Numbered from the stretch's first letter, positions 1-5,983 are shown. The stretch is DNA of 6,887 nucleotides from CALMEC01 sp964531025 (GCA_964531025.1 CAZHDY010000009.1:1-6887), one strand, 5' to 3'. Made by a program: numbers and translations. Notes: generated by a model not told the origin, from the sequence alone.

Positions 1-974
1 GCCGGGCGGTAGTCCTCGATCTTGTGGTCCCACTCGTCGTACATGAAGACCTGCTCGCCGAGGTCCTCCTCCTCCTCTTCGTCGTCGACCTCGACCAAGG
101 GGACGTCCGGGCCGGCGCCACGGAGCATCTCCGCACCCTGGCCCTCCTGATCGTCCGTCTGGGAGTCCGGGGCCTCGCCGGGCTTCGCGGCGATCTCCTC
201 CGGGGAGGTCTCGCCCTTCTGGGCGACGTCGTTGGAGTCCGCATCGCCGGCCTGCGCGTCCTGGGTCTGCATGGAGCCGTCGACGTCCGCCTGATCCGGC
301 GCCTCGGCCGGCGAGTCCTCCTTGGTCGCACCCTCGTCGGCCTTCTCACCGGCCTCGGCGCGCTCCTTCGCCTTCTGCTGCATGAGCTCTTCGAGGACCG
401 GGGTCATGAAGGGCGGCATATCGGCGGACGAGTAGTCGTCGGCACCGCCGCCGGGGGCCTCGTCCTCCGCGGAGGACGTGTCGTCGGCGTTCTCCATCGC
501 GTCGACCGAGTCCTGGAAGGGGTTCTCGGCGTCCGGGTCGGCGGCGTACGGGCTCTCGGCGGCTCGGCGGATGCCGTCGTCGATCAGCTGGTACACGGCG
601 GCTGTGATGCGCGCGCTGTCGGCGACCTGCGCGTCCTCGGCCTCCAGCGGCTGGAGCATCTCGATCGCGCGCCGGACCATGGCGACCGACGCGTCCGGCA
701 GATCCGAGAGATCCGGCTCCGCCCCGATGGAGACGATGATGAGCCCCTCGACGACGGCCTGTGCCTCCGTCATCGTCGGACCGATGCCCTCACGCCGCTC
801 GAGGGTCGCGTCCGAGATCGTCGCCATGTCCCGGCGGATACCGGGGTACATGCGACGCAGGTAGTGGTCGATCCGGTGGCCCTCAATGACGTTGAACAGG
901 TCGCGTGCGAGCGCCTGGTTGGGGAAGAGGGCGTAGAAGAGGGTGAGGTCGTTCTCGACGGGCTGTGTCGTCAT
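1..974 (-). CDS. CbbO/NorD-type VWA protein, C-terminal-half gene (5' part only; runs off left edge)
   Basis: The gene starts at ATG 974-972 and stays open to the window edge (324 codons visible). The start is preceded by GGAGG with a 6-nt spacer and overlaps the stop of the upstream gene as ATGA, implying translational coupling. Residues about 8-55 (NDLTLFYALFP, LARDLFNVIEGHRID, RRMYPGIRRDM) match the core of CbbO/NorD proteins that precedes the VWA domain. Residues about 140-310 form a long acidic, low-complexity linker rich in D, E, A, G and P with a run of Glu, as in NorD/CobT-like proteins. The visible end, with MYDEWD and KIEDYRP, resembles the family's 'YPEWD...DYRP' segment just before the VWA domain. 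The VWA/MIDAS part itself should lie left of the window and is not seen. The expected role is partner of the AAA+ ATPase at 2088-2900, recruiting a client metalloenzyme; the client is unknown. Confidence 0.85.
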   Translation of the reverse strand, partial: MTTQPVENDLTLFYALFPNQALARDLFNVIEGHRIDHYLRRMYPGIRRDMATISDATLERREGIGPTMTEAQAVVEGLIIVSIGAEPDLSDLPDASVAMVRRAIEMLQPLEAEDAQVADSARITAAVYQLIDDGIRRAAESPYAADPDAENPFQDSVDAMENADDTSSAEDEAPGGGADDYSSADMPPFMTPVLEELMQQKAKERAEAGEKADEGATKEDSPAEAPDQADVDGSMQTQDAQAGDADSNDVAQKGETSPEEIAAKPGEAPDSQTDDQEGQGAEMLRGAGPDVPLVEVDDEEEEEDLGEQVFMYDEWDHKIEDYRP

Positions 975-2059
975 GAGGAGCCTCCGTAGCGTGCCGCGAG
1001 CCCGCCCACCAGGTCCGGGATCTGGTCGAGCTGGAAGTCGTAGGTGCCGAACTCGATGCGCCCGGCCCCGTGTGCGGTCGCGACCTTGTAGGCCGTAAAG
1101 TTCTTCTCGTCGTCCTCGAAGTAGCGCATGTCGGGGGGAAGGACGACGTGGTCCGAGCCGAAGGCCTCGATGGCGTAGGTCTCGAGCGTCGAGCGGATCG
1201 CGACGTCCCGGCCGCAGAGCGCCGTCGCGTACAGCTTCAGGATCCGGGCGACGTCCTTGAGGGCGAGGCCCTCGTGGAGCTCTTCGACGACGTCGAGGGC
1301 GTACTTCGACCCGAGGCGGAAGTAGCCGCGTCCGACCTCCTTGTTGCGCTCGAGGACGTCAAGGCCGCGCTTCACCCACTCGGCGGCACCCTCGGCGGAG
1401 AGGCGCTCGCCGTTCAGCAGGTCGAGGAGCGTGTCGGCCGCCTCGAGAGCCGCCTCCGAGTCGGCCTGTGCGATCCGGTCGACCTCCTCCAGGAACACTG
1501 GCCGGTGCTTTGGGCGGAGGCGTGCGAGCACGGCGGGAAGCGCCGCGGCGAGGTCCACGGCGTGCTTGCGGCGGGTCTCGTCCCGGCGATCCTTGGCGGC
1601 CAGGTGCGACTTGATCTCCTGCGCACGCTGGATCTTCGGCTCCATCTCGCGGATCTGGCGCTCGAGCTCCTCGAGCTCGCTCACCATGTCCGTGGTGTTC
1701 TCATCCTCCTCGAGGCGACCGGCCGTCGCCTCCGTGACGATGCTCACGTACGCCGTGGCCATCGCCGGATCGGGTGCGTCGTAGAGATCCGGGAGCTGCT
1801 TGGCGACCTCGACGCTGGACTTCCAGCCGAGGGCGGCGACCGCCTTCACCTGGTCGAGATAGCTCTGGACGAGGTCGGTGTCGTGCTCGGCCAGAAGGCG
1901 CGGGAGCTGGCGCGCGACCTCGACGCCGAGCTGGTACTTCAGCTCCGCGATCTCCTCGACGAGCCGGAGGTAGCGCGGACGATCCTCCTCGGGGACGCTC
2001 GCGAGCATCTCCCGGGCGATGTACATACCGACATTGCCGACGGAGGGTCCGAAGCTCAC
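971..2059 (-). CDS. Helical-repeat protein resembling the N-terminal half of CbbO/NorD
   Basis: This encodes 362 aa. I chose GTG at 2059-2057 because GGGAGG (complement of 2065-2070) sits 5 nt upstream and because a longer reading would run into the ATPase gene. The gap to that gene is 28 bp. Residues about 40-120 and 170-225 hold helical repeats of the form VEVARQLPRLL and VEVAKQLPDLY, HEAT-like and typical of the N-terminus of long CbbO/NorD proteins. A charged, probably coiled-coil stretch lies at about 130-165. The C-terminal third (LDVLERNKEVGRGYFRLGS, IEFGTYDF at about 333-341) matches the conserved CbbO/NorD segment that in single-chain members continues directly into the 'LFP...LARDLF' segment. 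Here that segment starts the next gene. The two overlapping genes therefore probably form a two-chain CbbO/NorD. It is expected to be a cytoplasmic adaptor in a MoxR/VWA complex. Family assignment is from motif memory; the split is seen directly. Confidence 0.8.
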   Translation of the reverse strand: MSFGPSVGNVGMYIAREMLASVPEEDRPRYLRLVEEIAELKYQLGVEVARQLPRLLAEHDTDLVQSYLDQVKAVAALGWKSSVEVAKQLPDLYDAPDPAMATAYVSIVTEATAGRLEEDENTTDMVSELEELERQIREMEPKIQRAQEIKSHLAAKDRRDETRRKHAVDLAAALPAVLARLRPKHRPVFLEEVDRIAQADSEAALEAADTLLDLLNGERLSAEGAAEWVKRGLDVLERNKEVGRGYFRLGSKYALDVVEELHEGLALKDVARILKLYATALCGRDVAIRSTLETYAIEAFGSDHVVLPPDMRYFEDDEKNFTAYKVATAHGAGRIEFGTYDFQLDQIPDLVGGLAARYGGSS

Positions 2060-2087
2060 GCGACCCTCCCGCCCCGACCGGCTCCCA

Positions 2088-2900
2088 TCAGAACTGCGTG
2101 GCGACGATCTCGACGATCGAGCGCTGCATGTCCAGGTCGTCGGTGATCGGCTTGCAGATCGTCGCCGCACAGGCGGCCACCGGATCGATGTCCTTCCCGA
2201 TCAGCTGGCCGGCGTACACGAGCAGACGCGTGGAGACGCCCTCCTCGAGGCCGTGCTGACGCAGGTTCCGGACCTTCTCCGCGATCTTCACGAGGCGCAT
2301 CGCGGTGTCCTGGTCGACACCGGACTCCTTGCGGACGATCTCCTCCTCGAGCTCCGGCTTCGGATAGTCGAAGTCGAGGGCGACGAACCGCTGCTTCGTG
2401 GAGTGCTTCAGGTCCTTCAGCACCGACTGGTAGCCCGGGTTGTAGCTGATGACGAGCTGGAAGTCGTCGGGCGCCTGGACGATCTCACCCTTCTTCTCGA
2501 GCGGCAGGATGCGCCGGTCGTCGGTGAGGGGGTGGATCACGACGGTCGTGTCCTTGCGGGCCTCGACCACCTCGTCGAGGTAGGCGATGCCGCCGGACTT
2601 CACCGCGATCGTGAGGGGGCCGTCCTGCCAGATGGTCTCGTCACCGCGCAGTGTGTACTTGCCGACGAGGTCGCTCGCCGTCAGGTCCTCGTGGCAGGCG
2701 ACCGTGATGAGCGTCCGCGAAAGGCGCCAGCTCATGTGCTCGACGAAACGCGTCTTGCCGCAGCCGGTCGGCCCCTTCAACATGACGGGCAGGCCCGCGT
2801 TGTACGCGGCCTCGAACAGCTCCACCTCATTTGCCACGGGAAGGTAATAGGGCTCCTTCTCGAGCTTGAAGTCCTCGACGCGTTGTGTGTCGACCGCCAT
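2088..2900 (-). CDS. MoxR-type AAA+ ATPase, CbbQ/NirQ/NorQ family
   Basis: This is a complete 270-aa protein, the usual length for CbbQ/NorQ. It starts at ATG 2900-2898 with AAGGAG (complement of 2906-2911) 5 nt upstream. Walker A is GPTGCGKT at residues 43-50 and Walker B is GGIAYLDEV with D109/E110. Sensor-1 Asn is in ISYNPGYQ (N154) and an arginine-finger-type residue is in KQRF (R171). The C-terminal part (STRLLVYAGQLIG, ITDDLDMQRSIVEIV) fits the CbbQ C-terminal lid. In this family the hexamer uses ATP hydrolysis with a VWA partner to activate or load cofactor into a metalloenzyme: CbbQO re-activates Rubisco and NorQD matures nitric oxide reductase. The two genes just downstream supply the partner. 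No Rubisco or NO reductase gene is present, so the client is unknown. A -10-like TAGGAT and a palindromic site lie just upstream. Confidence 0.95.
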   Translation of the reverse strand: MAVDTQRVEDFKLEKEPYYLPVANEVELFEAAYNAGLPVMLKGPTGCGKTRFVEHMSWRLSRTLITVACHEDLTASDLVGKYTLRGDETIWQDGPLTIAVKSGGIAYLDEVVEARKDTTVVIHPLTDDRRILPLEKKGEIVQAPDDFQLVISYNPGYQSVLKDLKHSTKQRFVALDFDYPKPELEEEIVRKESGVDQDTAMRLVKIAEKVRNLRQHGLEEGVSTRLLVYAGQLIGKDIDPVAACAATICKPITDDLDMQRSIVEIVATQF

Positions 2901-2924
2901 GCGGGCTCCTTCGATGCGTGTGTG

Positions 2925-2938
2925 ACGAACCGGTTAGA
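2925..2938. promoter_or_regulatory. Palindromic operator-like site 1, before the AAA+ gene
   Basis: The core AACCGGTT (2928-2935) continues as AG on the right, matching 11 of 14 bases of the perfect palindrome at 2999-3012. It lies 2 nt downstream of the candidate -10 of the leftward ATPase promoter, over the expected transcription start. That is where a repressor would block initiation. The role is inferred from position and repetition. Confidence 0.55.
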
Positions 2939-2940
2939 CC

Positions 2941-2946
2941 ATCCTA
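2941..2946 (-). promoter_or_regulatory. Candidate -10 box for the AAA+/CbbO-like operon
   Basis: On the minus strand this reads TAGGAT (TAnnnT), followed by site 1 and then a 5' leader of about 30 nt to the ATG at 2900. I see no convincing -35 at 16-18 nt upstream. The promoter is therefore weak or activator-dependent, or the call is wrong. Confidence 0.35.
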
Positions 2947-2998
2947 CTCGGCGTCGTCTGTGTCCGTGCGCGTTCCCGCGCATCTCGCCGGTGTGGTG

Positions 2999-3012
2999 GC
3001 TAACCGGTTAGC
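2999..3012. promoter_or_regulatory. Perfect 14-bp palindrome GCTAACCGGTTAGC (operator-like site 2)
   Basis: Every base pairs with its mirror in GCTAACCGGTTAGC. It sits in the 119-bp gap between the stop of the small gene (3020) and the ATPase start (2900). Its centre is 74 bp, about seven helical turns, from the centre of site 1. The same motif recurs in degenerate form at 2925-2938, 3387-3400 and 5963-5976. A dimeric repressor site with core AACnnGTT, common among TetR-family operators, is the simplest reading. No regulator gene is in the window. Confidence 0.7.
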
Positions 3013-3019
3013 GGTAACT

Positions 3020-3343
3020 CTACTCCGCGGCCTCGGTGTCCGTGGTCTCATCGCCCCAGACGGGCGGGAGATCCACCTCGAACGCCCCGTCCTCGTCGGC
3101 GTGCTCGGCGTGCCAGGCCTTGAAGTCCGGGATGGTGAAGCCGAGGACCTGTCGTGTGTGCGGGTCGACGCGGACGACGATGCCGCGCTCCTCGTCGGTC
3201 ACCGCGAAGCTCGGCGCGGGCGGCCCGTACGAGCACGTGTAGACGTCGGTCTCCTGGTCGTAGTAGGAGAGCGACTCGCTGGCCACGCGCATGGCGTTCT
3301 CTTCGGCGAACGACGGCTTGTTTGTGGGAGGTGTGGGATCCAC
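3020..3343 (-). CDS. Small DUF2283-like protein, copy 1
   Basis: This encodes 107 aa. The start is GTG 3343-3341, chosen because AAGGAG (complement of 3351-3356) lies 7 nt upstream; the internal ATG at codon 18 has no better site. The protein is soluble and acidic with no signal or membrane segment. The central pattern (YDQETD, then GIVVRVDP, then VLGFTIPDF) resembles the small DUF2283 fold, in which a 'YD.E.D.L' strand is followed by 'G..V..D...V.G..I'. By eye it is about one-third identical to the product of 5642-5944, including the shared endings DEDGAFEVDLP and NADGSYEVDIP. It is the first gene of the leftward block, 119 bp before the ATPase, and divergent from the ThDP enzyme gene. Biochemical function is unknown. 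Membership of DUF2283 is my judgement from pattern only. Confidence 0.85.
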   Translation of the reverse strand: MDPTPPTNKPSFAEENAMRVASESLSYYDQETDVYTCSYGPPAPSFAVTDEERGIVVRVDPHTRQVLGFTIPDFKAWHAEHADEDGAFEVDLPPVWGDETTDTEAAE

Positions 3344-3362
3344 GTCGGGTCTCCTTGATGTC

Positions 3363-3391
3363 TTGTTACGCTCTTTGCTTCAGAACGCTAA
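3363..3391 (-). promoter_or_regulatory. Candidate promoter for the small gene at 3020-3343
   Basis: On the minus strand, TTAGCG (complement of 3386-3391) and TAACAA (complement of 3363-3368) are separated by 17 nt and sit 20 nt upstream of the GTG start. The -35 half overlaps site 3, so a protein bound there would compete with RNA polymerase. Both boxes are imperfect matches. Confidence 0.35.
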
Positions 3392-3400
3392 CCCGTTCGA
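3387..3400. promoter_or_regulatory. Operator-like site 3 in the divergent region 3344-3427
   Basis: GCTAACCCGTTCGA matches the perfect palindrome in 11 of 14 bases and keeps the AACnnGTT core. It lies in the 84-bp region between the divergent starts of the small gene (3343) and the ThDP enzyme (3428). One bound dimer could therefore control both directions. A second, overlapping inverted repeat, GAACG (3383-3387) with CGTTC (3394-3398), shares part of it. Confidence 0.55.
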
Positions 3401-3427
3401 GACTATCGCGACTTCCAGGAGCCATGT

Positions 3428-5140
3428 ATGCGTGCCGTTGATGCAGCGTTGGACGGACTCAAACGAGCAGGGGTCGACGCCGTATTCGGCATCCCCGGTG
3501 GTCCGGTGATCCCGCTGTTCGACGCCCTGTCGGATGAATCGGATATCCGGACCTTCCTCACCCGCCACGAACAGGGCGCCGGGCACATGGCGCAGGGCTA
3601 CGCGAAGGTCACCGGCCGCGCCGCGGTCTGCACGGCGACCTCGGGGCCGGGCGCGACGAACCTCGTGACCCCGATCACCGACGCGTACATGGACTCCGTT
3701 CCGATGGTGGCACTCACGGGGCAGGTCGGATCGACCCGCGTCGGAACCGACGCCTTCCAGGAGGCCGACATCGTCGGCATCACACTGCCGGTCGTGAAGC
3801 ACAGCTACCTCATCAAGAAGGCCGAGGAGCTGCCGCAGGCCATCGCGGAGGCCGTCCACATCGCGGAGAGCGGTCGGCCCGGCCCGGTCCTCGTCGACGT
3901 CTGCGTCGACGTGTGGGGACAGGATGTCCAGCCGTACTCCGGACCGAACCCGCCGGTGATCGAGGGCTACCACCCTCCCACCGGGGCCGGTCATCCCCGC
4001 CAGATCGCCGCCGCCGCACAGGCGATCGCGAAGGCGAAGCGCCCCGTCATCTACGCCGGAGGCGGCGTCGTGATCAGCGAGGCGGCCGAGGAGCTCACCC
4101 GGTTCGCCGACACGACGGCGGTCCCGGTCACGACGACGTTGATGGGGCTGGGCGGCTTTCCGGCGTCGAGTCCGCTGTGGATCGGCATGCCGGGAATGCA
4201 CGGCATCGCCGCGGCGACCTGGTCGATGCAGGAATCCGATCTCGTCATCGCCGTGGGTGTGCGCTTCGACGAGCGGGTCCTGTCGACGGTCATGAACGAG
4301 TGGGCGCCGAACGCGAAGATCATCCACATCGACGTCGACCCCGCGGAGATCTCGAAGAACCGGTCCGCGCACATCGGTATCGCCGGTGAGGCGAAGGCCG
4401 CACTGGGCGCTCTGGCCGACGCCTACGCCGCGCAGGCCGAGCGTCACGACGACGCCGAGCGGGCGGCCTGGCGCGACAAGGTCATGAAGTGGAAGGCCGA
4501 CCACCCGTACGAGATCAACACCGACACGGACGGGGCAATCCCGCCGCAGCACGTCGTGAAGTCCCTCTATGACATCACCCGCGGCCAGGCCATCGTCGCG
4601 ACGGACGTCGGACAGCACCAGATGTTCGCCGCCCAGCACTACCTCTTCGACCGTCCGCGTCGCTGGCTCACCTCGGGCGGTCTCGGGACGATGGGCTTCG
4701 GTCTGCCCGCCGCCCTCGGCGCACAGGTGGCGCTCGGCCGGGACGAGCTCGTGATCGACATCGCCGGCGACGGCTCCTTCGAGATGACCCTCCAGGAGCT
4801 CTCCACCGCGCAGATGTACGACCTGCCGGTCAAGGTCATCATCCTGAACAACGGCTACCTCGGCATGGTCCGCCAGTGGCAGGAGCTCTTCTGGCAGGGG
4901 CGCTACTCGGGAACGAGCTACGAGGCCTTCCAGCCGAACTTCGCCGAGATCGCCAAGGCCTACGGCATGCCGGGCACCACCGTCACCGAGGAGGCCGACC
5001 TGGAGGATGCGCTCCGCGAGACGCTCGCGCACGACGGACCGGCGCTCATCGACGTCCACACCGACCAGATGGCCAAGGTGTTCCCGATGGTCCCGCAGGG
5101 CAAGGGCCCGGACGGGCTCATCGTCAGCAGCAAGGGATAG
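3428..5140 (+). CDS. Acetolactate synthase large-subunit-like ThDP/FAD enzyme
   Basis: This is a complete 570-aa protein. It starts at ATG 3428 with AGGAG (3417-3421) 6 nt upstream; the ATG at 3424 is out of frame and stops at once. It has the three-domain ThDP layout. The N-terminal pyrimidine domain carries catalytic Glu48 in RHEQGA and GTDAFQE at 106-112. The central FAD-type domain has GMPGMHG at 253-259 and VRFDER with Arg279. The pyrophosphate domain has the GDGS...NN motif at 447-475, Trp484 in LGMVRQW, and the family ending VFPMVPQG. The Met, Arg and Trp positions that AHAS uses for the acceptor keto acid all appear kept, so 2-ketoacid carboligation (pyruvate to acetolactate) is plausible. 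No ilvN/ilvH regulatory subunit or other branched-chain genes adjoin it. A dedicated catabolic carboligase or lyase is therefore possible. The Pro of the plant/bacterial QVPxxxIG segment is replaced (QVGSTRVG). Confidence 0.93.
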   Translation: MRAVDAALDGLKRAGVDAVFGIPGGPVIPLFDALSDESDIRTFLTRHEQGAGHMAQGYAKVTGRAAVCTATSGPGATNLVTPITDAYMDSVPMVALTGQVGSTRVGTDAFQEADIVGITLPVVKHSYLIKKAEELPQAIAEAVHIAESGRPGPVLVDVCVDVWGQDVQPYSGPNPPVIEGYHPPTGAGHPRQIAAAAQAIAKAKRPVIYAGGGVVISEAAEELTRFADTTAVPVTTTLMGLGGFPASSPLWIGMPGMHGIAAATWSMQESDLVIAVGVRFDERVLSTVMNEWAPNAKIIHIDVDPAEISKNRSAHIGIAGEAKAALGALADAYAAQAERHDDAERAAWRDKVMKWKADHPYEINTDTDGAIPPQHVVKSLYDITRGQAIVATDVGQHQMFAAQHYLFDRPRRWLTSGGLGTMGFGLPAALGAQVALGRDELVIDIAGDGSFEMTLQELSTAQMYDLPVKVIILNNGYLGMVRQWQELFWQGRYSGTSYEAFQPNFAEIAKAYGMPGTTVTEEADLEDALRETLAHDGPALIDVHTDQMAKVFPMVPQGKGPDGLIVSSKG

Positions 5141-5156
5141 TCCGCCCTGCCGATGA

Positions 5157-5192
5157 CCGGACGTCGCCCCCTGACGGGTGGCGGCGTCCCGG
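5157..5192. terminator. Hairpin terminator between convergent genes
   Basis: CCGGACGTCGCC (5157-5168) pairs with GGCGGCGTCCCGG (5180-5192) with one bulged C and a G-T pair, and two further G-C pairs continue after a mismatch. This leaves a loop of about 5 nt. It lies 16 nt after the stop of the ThDP gene and 8 nt before the stop of the opposing membrane-protein gene, so it could end transcription from both sides. No T-run follows, which is common for high-GC actinobacterial terminators. Confidence 0.65.
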
Positions 5193-5200
5193 CTCCGGTG

Positions 5201-5626
5201 TCAGTCTCCGGAGAAGGGCGTCGGTGAGGTGCCCGAGCGCGGTCCGCGGATCTTGAACTCGGCCATCGCGATGATCGCGAAGGCCACGGCGATCACGACG
5301 AAGAGCGTGGCGCCCCGGTTGTCCGGGGAGGACGGGGCGAGTCCCAGGAGCGTCCCGCCGAGGACGATGTTGATCGCGCCGGCCACCGTGAGCGCCACCC
5401 GCCAGGAGGGCACGTGGACGAGGGCGCCGAGGATGAGCGCGACGGCGAGGGACCCCGTGGCGACCCACCTGACCGTGGCCGTTGACACGTCGAAGACGTC
5501 GGCGAGGCCGTCCGCCCCGGCGAACCCGGCGACGGCGAGGAGGACCATGGCGGCGGCATGGATGCGCAGCACGGCACGGGTACCCGTCGGGGCAGGCACC
5601 GACGATGAGGCAGAACGCGTCGTCAC
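5201..5626 (-). CDS. Four-helix integral membrane protein of unknown function
   Basis: This encodes 141 aa from a GTG at 5626-5624. No Shine-Dalgarno sequence is visible. The gene lies only 15 nt behind the stop of the small gene at 5642, so reinitiation is likely; a later GTG at codon 10 or 19 cannot be excluded. Four hydrophobic segments lie at about residues 22-41, 52-72, 75-97 and 105-124, with a short polar tail ending SGD. The third segment contains AINIVLGGTLLG. Strong GC bias at third codon positions and the clean helix pattern support a real gene. I do not recognise the family. It shares a transcript with the second DUF2283-like gene and converges on the ThDP enzyme gene. Confidence 0.75.
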   Translation of the reverse strand: MTTRSASSSVPAPTGTRAVLRIHAAAMVLLAVAGFAGADGLADVFDVSTATVRWVATGSLAVALILGALVHVPSWRVALTVAGAINIVLGGTLLGLAPSSPDNRGATLFVVIAVAFAIIAMAEFKIRGPRSGTSPTPFSGD

Positions 5627-5641
5627 GGGCGGCCGGGCGGC

Positions 5642-5944
5642 CTAGTACATCTCCGCGATGCGGACTCCGGACTTGAGCTGCTCCTCGTCGAAGTCCATCT
5701 CCTCCTCGAGGTTCACGGGAACCCGGGTGGGGATGTCGACCTCGTAGCTGCCGTCGGCGTTCTTGTGCTCCTCGTAGTACTTCGAGAAGTTCGCGATGTG
5801 GTAGCCGAGGACCTCGTGGCTGTCGGGGTCGAAGAAGACCGTCACGCCCTGCGAGTTCGTGACCGCCGACGCTGAGGGATGGCCCTTCGCGATGGCCTTC
5901 AGGCTGTCCGTTTCCTTGTCGTAGACGGGTTCGACGTCGTTCAC
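5642..5944 (-). CDS. Small DUF2283-like protein, copy 2
   Basis: This encodes 100 aa from GTG 5944-5942. The upstream minus-strand GGGGTGATCC (complement of 5948-5957) is nearly complementary to the 16S 3' end and decides this start. The product resembles that of 3020-3343: YDKETD, then GVTVFFDPDSHEVLGYHI, then NADGSYEVDIP. It adds a C-terminal extension (LEEEMDFDEEQLKSGVRIAEMY) not shared with copy 1. It is soluble and acidic with no signal peptide. It is divergent from the thiolase-like gene (183 bp between starts) and is followed by the membrane-protein gene. A DUF2283-type fold is suggested by pattern only and the function is unknown. Its upstream region carries site 4. Confidence 0.87.
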   Translation of the reverse strand: MNDVEPVYDKETDSLKAIAKGHPSASAVTNSQGVTVFFDPDSHEVLGYHIANFSKYYEEHKNADGSYEVDIPTRVPVNLEEEMDFDEEQLKSGVRIAEMY

Positions 5945-5962
5945 TGTGGATCACCCCTGTGC

Positions 5963-5976
5963 ACTTACGAGTTAGC
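5963..5976. promoter_or_regulatory. Operator-like site 4, before small gene copy 2
   Basis: ACTTACGAGTTAGC matches 10 of 14 bases of the palindrome at 2999-3012. The right half GTTAGC is perfect and the left half has one change within CTAAC. It lies between a candidate -10 (5984-5989) and the GTG start at 5944, so it would cover the transcription start much as site 1 does. This is the weakest of the four copies. Confidence 0.4.
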
Positions 5977-5983
5977 GCTCCGG

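Noticed and set aside
971..974. Programmed or accidental frameshift joining the two CbbO/NorD-like genes
   Set aside because: There is no slippery run at the junction, and the downstream gene has its own GGAGG and ATG in an ATGA overlap. This fits coupled separate genes better.
24..2146. Long rightward open frames over the leftward block (24-989, 1070-2146)
   Set aside because: They are mirror frames of strongly coding GC-rich genes. Their translations are Leu/Arg/Val/Gly-rich with no family motif, while the leftward frames show clear CbbO/NorD motifs and ribosome binding sites.
2060..2170. N-terminal extension of the 362-aa gene to an upstream ATG at 2170
   Set aside because: The extra 37 residues are Arg/Ser-rich and lie inside the ATPase gene. 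The GTG at 2059 has an ideal GGGAGG at 5 nt.
2019..3011. Rightward 330-aa frame over the ATPase gene
   Set aside because: It is antisense to a gene with intact Walker A, Walker B and sensor motifs, and has no recognisable domain.
2999..3012. KstR (cholesterol regulator) operator
   Set aside because: The AACnnGTT core fits the KstR consensus TnnAACnnGTTnnA as I recall it, but the outer T and A are G and C here. The thiolase neighbour makes it tempting, but the evidence is not enough to name the regulator.
3404..3428. ATG at 3424 as start of the ThDP enzyme
   Set aside because: It is in another frame and meets a stop after five codons. The ATG at 3428 gives the normal AHAS N-terminus.
3380..5059. 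559-aa leftward frame opposite the ThDP enzyme
   Set aside because: It is a shadow of the AHAS-like gene: composition is Arg/Asp/Val/Gly-biased, it has no motifs, and it would span the divergent promoter and site 3.
5948..5957. Fragment of a 16S rRNA 3' end (GGATCACC)
   Set aside because: It is short and simply the complement of an extended Shine-Dalgarno sequence for the leftward gene starting at 5944.
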